Assembly (NCBI GenBank): GCA_030827515.1
Contig: JAUREI010000011.1
Coordinates: 1-43,900, forward strand
Length of the DNA: 43,900 nt
Source: Prosthecobacter sp.
GTDB lineage: Bacteria > Verrucomicrobiota > Verrucomicrobiia > Verrucomicrobiales > Verrucomicrobiaceae
Direction: 5' to 3'
The notes under the pieces are model-generated. The model was not told the origin of the DNA, made no database searches, and worked only from the letters and a program-made list of their open reading frames with translations. A program made the position numbers and the translations under genes. Of the stretch, positions 14,727-23,194 are shown in pieces; position 1 is the stretch's first letter, and each line of letters opens with the position of its first letter.

Positions 14727-16226
14727 TCAGGCGCTCTCCTTGACGAGAAGGCGCGGCTTCGCCGCGTCGCGACGCTTGCCAAACCAGGTGTCGAACAGGC
14801 GGCGCTGATCCATTTCGGCACGGGACCGCGCGAGATTGTCGCGCTGGGCGGCGGCATCCTCGCGCTTGCGCAGTTCCTTCGCCTCGACGTAGGCGAGCAG
14901 GGTGCCGCTGTCGGTGTCGATGCTGGCGCTGAGGCCACCGACCGGCAGGTCGCGCACGGCGCGGGCGATTTCGTAGGCGTTGGGCAGTTCGGCCGGAGGT
15001 TCGGAAACCGTGATTTCGGCGGCAGGGGTGAGCTTCAGCTTCAGCTCCTTGGCGAGGTCGGCCAGTTTTTTGCCTTCGCCCAGGCCCTTGGCAATCGCCT
15101 CACGGGCGTCGTTGACCGCCGTGGTCAGACCCTCCTGGGCCTTCTGGGTGACGAGGGCCTCGCGCACCTTGTCCTTCACCTCGGCGAGCTCCTGCTGCTT
15201 CGGTTCCTCCACCTGGCTGACCGTAAAGATGTAGTAGCCGTTGGCACCCTTGACCGGGTCGCTGATCGGCCGCGACTCGGGGTTCAGGGCAAAGGCGGCG
15301 GTGAGCAGATCGGATTCGGCCTTCAGGGCCTCGGGAGCGGCATCGCGGCTGAACAGTTCCGTTTTCTGGGCGGTCTCCTTGAGCTGCTTGACGATGGCGT
15401 CGAACTTGGCGCCCGGGGCGATGCTGGCATCGTTGAAGGCGTTGACGCGATCGACCACCTCGCGCAGGCGCTTCTGGCGCTCTTCAAGGGGGACGTTTTC
15501 CTGTTCCTTGGGATTCTCGAAGTACACATACTGCAGGGCGCGCTTTTCGGCGGTCTGGTAGGTCTCCTTGTTCTCCTCGTAGTATTTGGCGATCTCCTCG
15601 TCGCTGACCTTGGCGGCCTTCTTGTAATCCTCGAGGGCGAAGGCGAGGGTTGCGACCTTGAGGGTCTGATGCTCGCTGGCGTAGCTCTTTTCCGTTTCCA
15701 GCGGACCGGCGACGTAGTTGCCGCCGGCAAGGTCGCGCAGTTTGCCGAAGCCAATGCTGAGCTTCATGAGTTCCAGCATGTCGGCACCGTTCATGCCGTA
15801 GGCGCCCAGCATCTGCTCGGTGCTGTAGGCGCGCTGCGGGCTGAAGGCGCCGTTTTCCATGAGGGCCGGCAGCTTTTCAAGGGCCGACTTGGCCTCGGCA
15901 TCGCTCGGGGTGACGCCCAGGCGATCCATCTCATGTTGCAGAATGACTTGATTGATGGCGACGTCGGCCGGGCCGCCGCTGCGCGAAAGGCCGGACATCA
16001 GGTCGAACATTTGCAGCATGTAGATGGCCTGCATGCGCATGCCCAGGCGCTGGGCCTCGGCGACGGTGTAGGTGCGGCCGTAGACTTCAAAGGCCGGGTC
16101 GGTCGGCTGGGCCTGCAGGCTGTCGCGTCCGGATTTCCAGCCGCCCCAGACGGAGAAGCTGATGATGATGACCACGGTGACAGTGATCAGGAAGGCACCC
16201 TTGTGGCGGCGGAAAAATTCAAGCAT
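14727..16226 (-). CDS. PpiD/SurA-like membrane-anchored periplasmic chaperone
   Basis: The 499-aa protein starts MLEFFRRHKGAFLITVTVV, a cytoplasmic basic stub plus one transmembrane helix (about 11-28) as in PpiD. It continues with a SurA-N-type helical chaperone domain (about 40-215, including INQVILQHEMDRLGVTPSDAE). A divergent parvulin-type region (about 225-390, ending NGYYIFTVSQVEEPKQQEL) and a helical C-terminus follow. Catalytic competence as a prolyl isomerase is doubtful, as in many PpiD proteins. The likely role is folding of outer-membrane or exported proteins at the periplasmic face. The frame is open up to 16436, but the ATG at 16226 fits the anchor and lies downstream of a TTGCCC-16-TTACTT promoter. 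Confidence 0.9.
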   Translation of the reverse strand: MLEFFRRHKGAFLITVTVVIIISFSVWGGWKSGRDSLQAQPTDPAFEVYGRTYTVAEAQRLGMRMQAIYMLQMFDLMSGLSRSGGPADVAINQVILQHEMDRLGVTPSDAEAKSALEKLPALMENGAFSPQRAYSTEQMLGAYGMNGADMLELMKLSIGFGKLRDLAGGNYVAGPLETEKSYASEHQTLKVATLAFALEDYKKAAKVSDEEIAKYYEENKETYQTAEKRALQYVYFENPKEQENVPLEERQKRLREVVDRVNAFNDASIAPGAKFDAIVKQLKETAQKTELFSRDAAPEALKAESDLLTAAFALNPESRPISDPVKGANGYYIFTVSQVEEPKQQELAEVKDKVREALVTQKAQEGLTTAVNDAREAIAKGLGEGKKLADLAKELKLKLTPAAEITVSEPPAELPNAYEIARAVRDLPVGGLSASIDTDSGTLLAYVEAKELRKREDAAAQRDNLARSRAEMDQRRLFDTWFGKRRDAAKPRLLVKESA

Positions 16227-16253
16227 GGCGGGCTGGCGGTTCGGTGGGCGCGC

Positions 16254-16281
16254 AAGTAAGCCGCCCTCCCCGGCGGGGCAA
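16254..16281 (-). promoter_or_regulatory. Promoter of the PpiD-like gene
   Basis: Minus strand TTGCCC (16281-16276), 16-nt spacer, TTACTT (16259-16254), 27 nt before the ATG at 16226. Confidence 0.45.
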
Positions 16282-16293
16282 CCGGAAAATCCG

Positions 16294-16584
16294 TCAGCGC
16301 CGGACGATGATTTCGTCGACCTCGATGACCCGGGCTTCGCCCGGCGGGGTCGGTTCGGCGGGGGCGGGCGTTGGCGGTTGGGGGCGCGGCAGGCGGGCGC
16401 GCACGGCGTAGACCACGGCCGCCACGGCGGAGGCAATCAGGCCGACGGCGGCCACAAACGCGCCGAGGAAGACCAGCAAAGACACCAGGATGGCGGCCAG
16501 CAGCAGGCCCGCCAGCAGACGCAGGACGGTCCGCCAGCCGGCGCGGCGCGGCGCGGAGGCCCCATGCAGGACGTAGATGGGCAT
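16294..16584 (-). CDS. Small membrane protein divergent from lpxC
   Basis: A 96-aa protein with a short basic N-terminus (MPIYVLHGASAPRRAGWR) and one long or two tightly packed hydrophobic helices (about 19-60). A Pro-rich linker (PRPQPPTPAPAEPTPP) and an acidic-basic tail EVDEIIVRR follow. I do not recognise a family. The ATG at 16584 comes 5 nt after a TTGTGG-17-CAATTT promoter. It is transcribed away from lpxC-fabZ, so the two share a 142-bp regulatory region. Larger open frames spanning 16294-17115 run antisense to lpxC and are not credible. Confidence 0.65.
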   Translation of the reverse strand: MPIYVLHGASAPRRAGWRTVLRLLAGLLLAAILVSLLVFLGAFVAAVGLIASAVAAVVYAVRARLPRPQPPTPAPAEPTPPGEARVIEVDEIIVRR

Positions 16585-16589
16585 GTCTG

Positions 16590-16618
16590 AAATTGCCCCG
16601 GAATTGGCTCCTCCACAA
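16590..16618 (-). promoter_or_regulatory. Promoter of the 96-aa membrane protein
   Basis: Minus strand TTGTGG (16618-16613), 17-nt spacer, CAATTT (16595-16590), 5 nt before the ATG. Confidence 0.4.
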
Positions 16619-16687
16619 GGGGCGGGTGCTTCCAAAAACCGTCGAATTCTCCACGCGCCACCACCCCTGTGGGCACCGGATTTTCCT

Positions 16688-16716
16688 TTGACCCCGCTCC
16701 GGCGCGCGGCTACAAC
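16688..16716 (+). promoter_or_regulatory. lpxC-fabZ promoter
   Basis: TTGACC (16688-16693), 17-nt spacer, TACAAC (16711-16716). The ATG at 16727 is 10 nt later, giving at most a very short leader. One of the best promoter matches in the window. Confidence 0.6.
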
Positions 16717-16726
16717 GCCTGCGCCC

Positions 16727-18046
16727 ATGTCTGCTTCCGACCGCCAACACACTCTCGCCAAGGCCGCCTCGATCACCGGCACCTCGCTGCACACCGGCGA
16801 GCAGGTGACCCTGACCCTGCAGCCGGCGCCGGAGAACTTCGGTTTCAAGTTCCGGCGCATGGATCTGGAGGACAAACCGTTCATTCCGGCCCTGGTCGAA
16901 AAGGTCCAGAAGGTTGAGCGTGCCACCACGATCGCCGAGGGCGGCGTCAATGTGCACACGGTCGAGCACGTGATCTCCGCTCTCACCGGCATGGGGGTCG
17001 ACAACGCCATCATTGAGATGGACGCCAACGAGCCGCCGATCGTTGACGGCAGTTCCCAGCCTTTTGTCGAGCTGATCAAGAAGGCCGGCCTGCAGGAGCA
17101 GTCGGAGCCGCGCAAGATCTTCGAGATCCGCGAGCCGATCTACCAGGAGACCCGCGACGGCACCATCCTGACCATCGTGCCCGACAAGAAATTCCGCGTC
17201 AGCTGCACCAATGTCGGCCCCGGCGGTCGTTTCACCCAGTATCTGTCCCTGGAGATCAACCCGGACACCTACGAGAAGGAAATCGCCCCGGCGCGCACCT
17301 TCGTCTATTACGAGGACATCGCCCCGCTCATGGAGAAGGGTCTGATCAAGGGCGGCACCCTGGAGGCCGCGGTCGTCGTGCGCGGCGAGACCCTGCTGTC
17401 CAAGCAGCCGCTGCGTTTCAACGACGAGTTCGTCCGCCACAAGATCCTCGACATCGTCGGCGACCTGATGCTCTCCGGGAAGCGCATCCGCGGTCATGTC
17501 ATCGCCGTGCGCCCGGGCCACGGTCCGAACACGGAGATGGCGCGCGCGGTGGTCGCCCAGTACAACGCCATGCGCGCCATGGTGCCGCCGACGATCAACA
17601 TCCCCAGCGGCGAGGCCGTGCTCGACATCAACGAGGTGATGCGCATCCTGCCGCACCGTTACCCCTTCCTGCTGGTTGACCGCATCGTCGGCTTCGAGGG
17701 CGAGAACAAGTGCACCGGCGTCAAGAACGTCACCATCAACGAGCCCTTCTTCCAGGGTCATTTCCCCGGCCACCCGATCATGCCCGGCGTGCTCCAGCTT
17801 GAGGCCATGGCCCAGGTCGCGAGCATCGTCCTGCTGCGCATGCCCGGCAACCAGGGCAAAATCGGCTACTTCATGAGCGCCAACAACGTCAAGTGGCGCA
17901 AGCCGGTTCTGCCCGGCGACACCCTCGTCATTGAAACCGAGATGCTGAAGGTGAAGCGCAGCATCGCCCAGGCCGCCGGCCGCTGCATCGTCAACGGCCA
18001 GGTGGTGTCCGAGGCCGACCTCATGTTCAGCGTCGTCGACCGCTGA
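16727..18046 (+). CDS. lpxC: LpxC-FabZ fusion: UDP-3-O-acyl-GlcNAc deacetylase / 3-hydroxyacyl-ACP dehydratase
   Basis: A bifunctional enzyme of lipid A and fatty acid synthesis. The LpxC part (about 1-285) has SITGTSLHTGE, the zinc-site HTVEH (His81), HKILDIVGDL (His238, Asp242) and the PGHGPN catalytic His265, matching E. coli numbering. The FabZ part (about 295-439) has LPHRYPFLLVDRI, FFQGHFPGHPIMPGV (catalytic His345) and LEAMAQ (Glu359). The fusion is known in Bacteroidetes and related phyla and in Verrucomicrobia-type genomes. lpxA follows 19 nt downstream, a conserved order. The start at 16727 fits the LpxC N-terminus and the promoter; in-frame sequence further upstream is not conserved-looking. 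Confidence 0.97.
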   Translation: MSASDRQHTLAKAASITGTSLHTGEQVTLTLQPAPENFGFKFRRMDLEDKPFIPALVEKVQKVERATTIAEGGVNVHTVEHVISALTGMGVDNAIIEMDANEPPIVDGSSQPFVELIKKAGLQEQSEPRKIFEIREPIYQETRDGTILTIVPDKKFRVSCTNVGPGGRFTQYLSLEINPDTYEKEIAPARTFVYYEDIAPLMEKGLIKGGTLEAAVVVRGETLLSKQPLRFNDEFVRHKILDIVGDLMLSGKRIRGHVIAVRPGHGPNTEMARAVVAQYNAMRAMVPPTINIPSGEAVLDINEVMRILPHRYPFLLVDRIVGFEGENKCTGVKNVTINEPFFQGHFPGHPIMPGVLQLEAMAQVASIVLLRMPGNQGKIGYFMSANNVKWRKPVLPGDTLVIETEMLKVKRSIAQAAGRCIVNGQVVSEADLMFSVVDR

Positions 18047-18065
18047 AGCGACCCCCGCCCCGCCC

Positions 18066-18866
18066 GTGAATTCGATCCATCCCACCGCCCTCATCGATCC
18101 CTCGGCCCGCCTCGGCGACGGTGTCACGGTCGGCCCCTACTGCATCGTCGGCGCCCAGGTCGAGCTCGGCGACGGCTGCCATCTGCAGCATCACGTGACA
18201 ATCCTGGGCCCCTCCAGGATCGGCCGCGACAACCAGTTCTACGCCTACACCTCGATCGGCCAGCAGACCCAGGACCTGAAGTATCACGGCGAGCCGACCT
18301 GGCTCGAGGTGGGCGACGGCAACACCTTCCGCGAGTTCTGCACCGTTCATCGCGCGACGAGCCCGGGCGACAAGACGATCATCGGCAGCCACAACCATTT
18401 CCTGTCCTACGTCCACATCGCCCACGACTGCATCGTCGGCAATCACGTCATCTTTTCCAACAACGGCACCCTCGCCGGCCATGTGACCGTCGAGGACCAC
18501 GTCATCCTCGGCGGCCTCAGCGCCGTCCACCAGTTCTGCCGGATCGGCACCCGCGCCATCATCGGCGGCTGCTCGAAGGTCGTCCAGGACGTGCCGCCGT
18601 TCTGCACCGCCGACGGCAACCCGGCGCGCGCCCGCGGCCTCAACCTGGTCGGCCTGCAGCGCGCCGGTTTCAGCCGCGACCAAATCCGCGCCCTGCGGCA
18701 GGCGTTCCGCAAGGTCTACCGCAGCGGCCTCAACAACGCCCAGGCGGTCGAGGAACTGCGTGCCGGCGAACTGACGCCCGAGGCGGCCGTCTTCACGGAT
18801 TTCGTCGCCACGACCAAGCGCGGCATCATTGTCGGTGGCAAAAATGCCGCGGATGGGGAAGACTGA
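18066..18866 (+). CDS. lpxA: UDP-N-acetylglucosamine acyltransferase
   Basis: Transfers a 3-hydroxyacyl chain from ACP to UDP-GlcNAc, the first step of lipid A synthesis. The 266-aa protein starts at a GTG (18066) with NSIHPTALIDPSARLGDGV. Hexapeptide repeats of a left-handed beta helix run to about residue 190, including the catalytic region HNHFLSYVHIAHDCIVGNHV. The C-terminal helical domain starts near GLNLVGLQRAGFS. It sits 19 nt after lpxC-fabZ and is surely cotranscribed, so acyl-ACP supply and the first two lipid A steps are coupled. Confidence 0.97.
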   Translation: MNSIHPTALIDPSARLGDGVTVGPYCIVGAQVELGDGCHLQHHVTILGPSRIGRDNQFYAYTSIGQQTQDLKYHGEPTWLEVGDGNTFREFCTVHRATSPGDKTIIGSHNHFLSYVHIAHDCIVGNHVIFSNNGTLAGHVTVEDHVILGGLSAVHQFCRIGTRAIIGGCSKVVQDVPPFCTADGNPARARGLNLVGLQRAGFSRDQIRALRQAFRKVYRSGLNNAQAVEELRAGELTPEAAVFTDFVATTKRGIIVGGKNAADGED

Positions 18867-18951
18867 AGCCGCGTTCGCCGCGATCCCAGTTGGTTCCCTT
18901 TGCCGGCAGCGGTTTCCTCTCGCAACCGGCGCATGTAACCCCTGCACCGTC

Positions 18952-19764
18952 ATGAAGCTCTCCCGTTTCTGCCTGCTGATGGTTTTCCTCGTCCTGCAGG
19001 CTTCCTGCTCGTCCGGCCCCCAATACCGGGAGGTCCGTCGACAGGCTCCCGGCGGTGGATGGTATGTGGAACGCGTCCGCATTGATCCGGCCGCCACAGC
19101 GGCCTCACCGGCATGGCGGCCGGTCCAGGACGACTCCTGGTGGAAGGGCGACCACCTGTCCGGAAGTCCGTCGATGACAATCAATCTCAGCGAGCAGCGC
19201 ATCTACTACTACAAGGGGGGGCAGCTCGCGGGGGTGTCGATCATTTCCTCCGGCCGCGAGGGGTATGACACGCCCACCGGAAACTTCAAGATCACCCAGA
19301 AAAACCGCGATCACCAATCGTCGCTCTACGGCAACTACGTGGATGCCCGGGGCAACATCCTGCAGAAGGAGGTCGATGTGCGCAAGGATCCGAAACCGCC
19401 GGGTGCACGCTTCGACGGCGCTGACATGCGCTACTTCATGCGCGTCACCGGCGCTGTGGGCATGCATGAGGGCTACCTGCCGGGGTTCCCGGCCTCGCAC
19501 GGCTGCATCCGTCTGCCACCCCACATGGCGCATGTGTTCTTCCGCGAAACGCCGCTGGGCACGCCGGTGAAAGTGGTGGGGCGCACGCCGCCTCGGCCGT
19601 CATCCTGGGCGGTGCAGCCGTCGCCACCCCCGCCACGGTCGCTGCCCGACCGTGTGCTGGACACCCTGCTGCCGCCCTCGCCGACACGGCCGGCCTGGCC
19701 GCCGATGCAGCGGCCGACGCGGCTGTCGCCGGCTCCGCGCGGGTCGACCTATTACCTCGAGTGA
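18952..19764 (+). CDS. Exported L,D-transpeptidase (YkuD) with proline-rich tail
   Basis: The YkuD domain (about residues 75-215) forms 3-3 peptidoglycan cross-links or attaches proteins to peptidoglycan. Seen: a signal sequence MKLSRFCLLMVFLVLQASC that could be a lipoprotein signal (Gln at -3 is non-canonical); INLSEQRIYYYKGG, typical of the domain start; SSGREGYDTPTGNF; and the active-site block GMHEGYLPGFPASHGCIRLP with catalytic Cys and His. The last 55 residues are rich in Pro, Arg and Ser (PPPPRSLPDR, PTRPAWPPM), which suits a flexible or wall-associated tail. The ATG at 18952 is chosen for the signal peptide; the frame is open to 18829, inside lpxA. It follows lpxA by 85 nt and may read through or have its own weak promoter near 18934. 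Confidence 0.93.
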   Translation: MKLSRFCLLMVFLVLQASCSSGPQYREVRRQAPGGGWYVERVRIDPAATAASPAWRPVQDDSWWKGDHLSGSPSMTINLSEQRIYYYKGGQLAGVSIISSGREGYDTPTGNFKITQKNRDHQSSLYGNYVDARGNILQKEVDVRKDPKPPGARFDGADMRYFMRVTGAVGMHEGYLPGFPASHGCIRLPPHMAHVFFRETPLGTPVKVVGRTPPRPSSWAVQPSPPPPRSLPDRVLDTLLPPSPTRPAWPPMQRPTRLSPAPRGSTYYLE

Positions 19765-19765
19765 A

Positions 19766-19784
19766 GGCGGTTGTCGAGACCGCC
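19766..19784. terminator. Dyad between convergent L,D-transpeptidase and PQQ-propeller genes
   Basis: GGCGGT (19766-19771), 7-nt loop, ACCGCC (19779-19784). There is no T-run, so termination is only suggested by its place between convergent stops. Confidence 0.35.
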
Positions 19785-19791
19785 GGGCGTT

Positions 19792-21102
19792 CTAGCGCGA
19801 CGGACCTATCCGGTACAGCGCTGCCTCGGTGCGCAGGTAGAGCGATCCGTCGAGCGCCACCGGACTGGCCATCAGCGCGCCGTCGAGGGCGTTCTGCGCT
19901 TCGATGCGGAAGGCCTTCTCCGCCGGCACGACGCTGACGACACCCTCGCGGCTGCAAAAATACAAGCGGTCACCCGCGACGATGGGTGAGGCGCTGAATT
20001 TGCCGCCCAGGCGTTCACGGTAATGGGCTTCGCCGGTGGCGGGGTCGATGCAGCTGAGGATGCCGCCGTCATCGACATAAAACAGCAGGCCGTTGGCCAG
20101 GACGGGGGAGGCCATCTTCGGCGCATTTTTGGCGTTTCTCCAGGCGACCTCGGGCGTCTTCAGGCCGGCATACTTCACGGCGATCACCTGCGACTTGCCG
20201 TAGCTGGTCCCGACGTAGAAGCGTTCGGCGTCGGCCACCGGCCGCACGGGCATGGAGAAGCCGAGGCCCTCATAGGGCACCTTCCAGAGTTCCCGGCCGG
20301 TGGCCGGTTCGTAGCCGTACACCCAGTTGGCCGCCGGGCTGACCACGACGGGCACTCCGTTCATTTCCATGACGAGCGGTGTTCCGTACGCCTTGCGTTG
20401 CTGCGGCCGCGGGTCCATCTCGCCGCTGCGCGCGGTTTTCCAGGCCAACTTGCCGGTGGCCTTGTCGAAGGCGGCGATGAACTGGGCGTCGCTGCCGTCA
20501 AAGTGCACGATCAGCAGGTCGCCCCACAGCACGGGCGTGGAGCCCGGGCCGTTTTCGTGCATGACCTGCAGTTCACGGTTGGTCCACAGCACGCGTCCGC
20601 TGTCGGTGTCGAGGCAGGCGGTGCCGAGGCTGCCAAAGTGGGCGTACAAGCGGCCCGGTTCCGCGACCGGGCTGGGCGAGGCGTAGCTGTTGAGCTGGTG
20701 CGCCCACTGGGGGTCGGCGACCTCAAGAAGTTCAAGGTCATGGAGGAGCTTGCCGTTCGCGCGGTCGACGCAGAGGGCGCGCAGGCTGACCGAGGCAAGC
20801 ACCGTGAGCGGCTGGTCGCCGGTGTTGGTCTTCAGCCGGCGCTCGGCGTCGGCCGGGTCGGCGGCTTTTTCGATCGCGGTTGTCAGCCAGAGGCGGTCAC
20901 CCAGCACGACCGGTGTCGAATGACCGCGGCCGGGCAGTACGGTTTTCCAGGCGATCCCGGAGGTCTCACTGAAGGTGACAGGTGGGTTGCCGGCGTTTAC
21001 CGCCCGGCCCTGACCGCCAGGGCCGCGCCATTCGGGCCAGTCCGCCGCAGCGGCGGTGTGAAGGGAGAAGGCGGCAAGAGGGAGGACGAAAAAACGAATC
21101 AT
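19792..21102 (-). CDS. Secreted PQQ-like beta-propeller protein
   Basis: A Sec signal peptide (MIRFFVLPLAAFSLHTAAAA) is followed by DWPEWRGPGGQGR, a start typical of the outer-membrane-protein-assembly/PQQ-binding-like propellers abundant in Planctomycetes and Verrucomicrobia. Blades carry repeated motifs of the type D..TGK..W (DKATGKLAWKTAR, EPATGRELWKVP, DPATGEAHYRERLGG, DTDSGRVLWTN). No catalytic residues for a quinoprotein dehydrogenase stand out. It is probably a periplasmic scaffold or carbohydrate-related binding protein; the family's substrates are unknown. It lies 38 nt downstream of the antiporter gene on the same strand. Confidence 0.88.
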   Translation of the reverse strand: MIRFFVLPLAAFSLHTAAAADWPEWRGPGGQGRAVNAGNPPVTFSETSGIAWKTVLPGRGHSTPVVLGDRLWLTTAIEKAADPADAERRLKTNTGDQPLTVLASVSLRALCVDRANGKLLHDLELLEVADPQWAHQLNSYASPSPVAEPGRLYAHFGSLGTACLDTDSGRVLWTNRELQVMHENGPGSTPVLWGDLLIVHFDGSDAQFIAAFDKATGKLAWKTARSGEMDPRPQQRKAYGTPLVMEMNGVPVVVSPAANWVYGYEPATGRELWKVPYEGLGFSMPVRPVADAERFYVGTSYGKSQVIAVKYAGLKTPEVAWRNAKNAPKMASPVLANGLLFYVDDGGILSCIDPATGEAHYRERLGGKFSASPIVAGDRLYFCSREGVVSVVPAEKAFRIEAQNALDGALMASPVALDGSLYLRTEAALYRIGPSR

Positions 21103-21140
21103 GCGCCTGCTTCAACGCCGGTGGAAGGCCGTCCCTGTCG

Positions 21141-22235
21141 TCATTTGCCGCGGGCATGGCATCGGCGTCGGCATTCGTGGGCGACCGCCAGGGCGAGAGT
21201 CAGCACCGTGATTGGCACGACGAAGACCAGCATCATGTGCGTGTAGCCGGGCAGGGCCTGGTGGTGGGTGGCATCGAAGAACAGGTACACCGTGTAGGCC
21301 GCGTAATAGCAGAGAAAAACCAGGCCTTCCCAGCGACGGATGGTGCCACCGGCGGTGAAGAAGACCGGCAGGCAGGCGACCGCCACCGCCAGCACGACCC
21401 AGAGGTCGAAGTCGCGCGCCCCTTCCGACACCGGCAGGCCGGACGGCGCCACGACGGCGCTCAAGCCGAGCACGCACAGGATGTTGAAGATGTTGCTGCC
21501 GACGACGTTGCCTACGGCGATGTCACGCTCGCCCTTGAGGGCGCCAATGACCGAGGTGGCGACCTCGGGCAGGGAGGTGCCGGCGGCGACGATGGTGAGG
21601 CCGATGACGAGTTCATTGACGCCCATGGCACGCGCCATCATGACCGCGCCTTCGACCAGCCAGCGTGAGCCGAGCACGAGCAGGACCAGACCGCCGGCGA
21701 CGAGCCCGAGGTTGAGGATGACGGCCTTGGCATCTTGCGCTGCACCGCCAAATTCCTCGGTGAATTCGCCGCCAGCCTCGCGTTCACGTCGCGCAGTGCG
21801 GATCTGGAAGACCACATAAGAGACCAGCCCCAGGGCCAGCAGGGCGCCATCCAGGCGGCTGATGAAACCATCGCGGGCCAGGGGGATCAGGACCGCCGAG
21901 ATGGCAATCATGATGGGCACATCCAGGCGCACCAGCTGGCGGGAAACGACCAGGGGCGTGATCACCGCCGAGAGGCCAAGAATGAGAAGGATGTTGAAGA
22001 TGTTGCTGCCGAGCACGTTGCCGACCGCCAGGTCGGGCTGACCATCCCAGGCCGACTGAACACTCACCGCCAGTTCGGGGGAGCTGGTGCCGAAGGCCAC
22101 CACGGTCAGGCCGATGACCAGCGACGGGATGCCGAAGGCCGCGGCCAGGCGGGCCGCGCCGCGCACCAGAAGGTCCGCTCCAACGACGAGCAGGACGAGG
22201 CCGAGGAGGAACAGGACAAGGGTGGTGGCATCCAT
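21141..22235 (-). CDS. Calcium/sodium antiporter (CaCA family, YrbG-like)
   Basis: An inner-membrane exchanger of 364 aa with two inverted halves. Each half carries the CaCA alpha-repeat: VVAFGTSSPELAVS with GNVLGSNIFNIL in the first, and IVAAGTSLPEVATS with GNVVGSNIFNIL in the second. About ten hydrophobic helices are visible; a charged cytosolic loop with EREAGGEFTEEFGG separates the halves. The last 60 residues add two further hydrophobic segments and a His/Arg-rich end. The ATG lies 8 nt after TTGACG-17-TAGGCA. Confidence 0.95.
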   Translation of the reverse strand: MDATTLVLFLLGLVLLVVGADLLVRGAARLAAAFGIPSLVIGLTVVAFGTSSPELAVSVQSAWDGQPDLAVGNVLGSNIFNILLILGLSAVITPLVVSRQLVRLDVPIMIAISAVLIPLARDGFISRLDGALLALGLVSYVVFQIRTARREREAGGEFTEEFGGAAQDAKAVILNLGLVAGGLVLLVLGSRWLVEGAVMMARAMGVNELVIGLTIVAAGTSLPEVATSVIGALKGERDIAVGNVVGSNIFNILCVLGLSAVVAPSGLPVSEGARDFDLWVVLAVAVACLPVFFTAGGTIRRWEGLVFLCYYAAYTVYLFFDATHHQALPGYTHMMLVFVVPITVLTLALAVAHECRRRCHARGK

Positions 22236-22243
22236 GCGGGTGT

Positions 22244-22272
22244 TGCCTACGCGGCGCCTTTGCCGGCGTCAA
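22244..22272 (-). promoter_or_regulatory. Antiporter promoter
   Basis: Minus strand TTGACG (22272-22267), 17-nt spacer, TAGGCA (22249-22244), 8 nt before the ATG. It lies inside the 44-nt gap after folD. Confidence 0.5.
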
Positions 22273-22279
22273 GCACGCC

Positions 22280-23158
22280 TCAGTGCGCCGCCTGCCGGCA
22301 GGCCTTGACGGTGTTGGCCATGAGCATCGCGATCGTCATGGGTCCCACGCCGCCGGGGACCGGCGTGATGGCCCGGCATTTTGGCGCCACTTCCTCAAAG
22401 GCGACATCGCCGACGAGCTTGTATCCCTTGTCCGTGCCAGGCGCCTCGACCCGGTTGATGCCGACATCGATGACCACGGCCCCCTCCTTGACGTGCTCGG
22501 TGCGAACGAACTCGGGCCGGCCGATGGCGGCGATGAGGATGTCAGCGCGGCGCGTGATGGCGGCGAGGTCGCGGGTGCGCGAGTGGGCGACGGTGACGGT
22601 CGCATCACCGCCCGCGCCCTTGGCCATGAGCAGCAGGGCCATCGGCTTGCCGACAATCATGCTGCGCCCGAGCACGACGACTTCGGCGCCCTTGGTCTCG
22701 ATGCCGGCGTCGATGAGCAGGCGCTGGCAGCCGAGCGGGGTGCAGGGCACGAAGCCGGTCGGGTCCTCGAGCGCCAGCTTGGCGACGTTGACCGGATGGA
22801 AACCGTCAACGTCCTTGGCCGGATCGATGGCGCGCACGATGGCGGCTTCATCGATGTGCGCCGGCGGCGGGCTTTGCACCAGGATGCCGTGGATGGCCGG
22901 ATCCTCGTTGAGGGCGCGCACGTGGGCGAGCAGCTCGTCCTGGCTCGTCGTCGCCGGCAGCTCGAGCTTCACCGAGTGCAGGCCGAGCTCGCGGCACTTC
23001 TTGTCCTTGGAGCGCACGTAGGCGCGCGAGGCGGGATCATCGCCGACCAGCACCACCGCGAGGCCCGGGCGACGTCCCTGCGCCGCCAGGGCGGCGATGT
23101 CATGGCGGCATTCCTCGAGGACTTTTTCGGCGACGGCGGCTCCGGAAATGAGTTGCAT
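22280..23158 (-). CDS. folD: Bifunctional methylenetetrahydrofolate dehydrogenase/cyclohydrolase
   Basis: Interconverts 5,10-methylene-THF, 5,10-methenyl-THF and 10-formyl-THF in one-carbon metabolism. The 292-aa protein has the catalytic [16 protein letters not shown] (Tyr and Lys of the YxxxK pattern), [26 protein letters not shown], the NADP-binding [15 protein letters not shown] and the C-terminal [15 protein letters not shown]. It is a single-gene unit by its own TTGACT-17-AATGAG promoter, with the ATG 6 nt after the -10 box. Confidence 0.97.
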   Translation of the reverse strand: MQLISGAAVAEKVLEECRHDIAALAAQGRRPGLAVVLVGDDPASRAYVRSKDKKCRELGLHSVKLELPATTSQDELLAHVRALNEDPAIHGILVQSPPPAHIDEAAIVRAIDPAKDVDGFHPVNVAKLALEDPTGFVPCTPLGCQRLLIDAGIETKGAEVVVLGRSMIVGKPMALLLMAKGAGGDATVTVAHSRTRDLAAITRRADILIAAIGRPEFVRTEHVKEGAVVIDVGINRVEAPGTDKGYKLVGDVAFEEVAPKCRAITPVPGGVGPMTIAMLMANTVKACRQAAH

Positions 23159-23164
23159 GCCCTC

Positions 23165-23193
23165 TCATTCCTCAGGCCGCCGCGGGAGTCAAT
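23165..23193 (-). promoter_or_regulatory. folD promoter
   Basis: Minus strand TTGACT (23193-23188), 17-nt spacer, AATGAG (23170-23165), 6 nt before the ATG. Good -35 box, weak -10 box. Confidence 0.4.
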
Positions 23194-23194
23194 C

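Noticed and set aside
16187-18127. 646-codon minus-strand frame opposite lpxC-fabZ
   Set aside because: Antisense shadow with His/Gly/Asp-rich low-complexity sequence.
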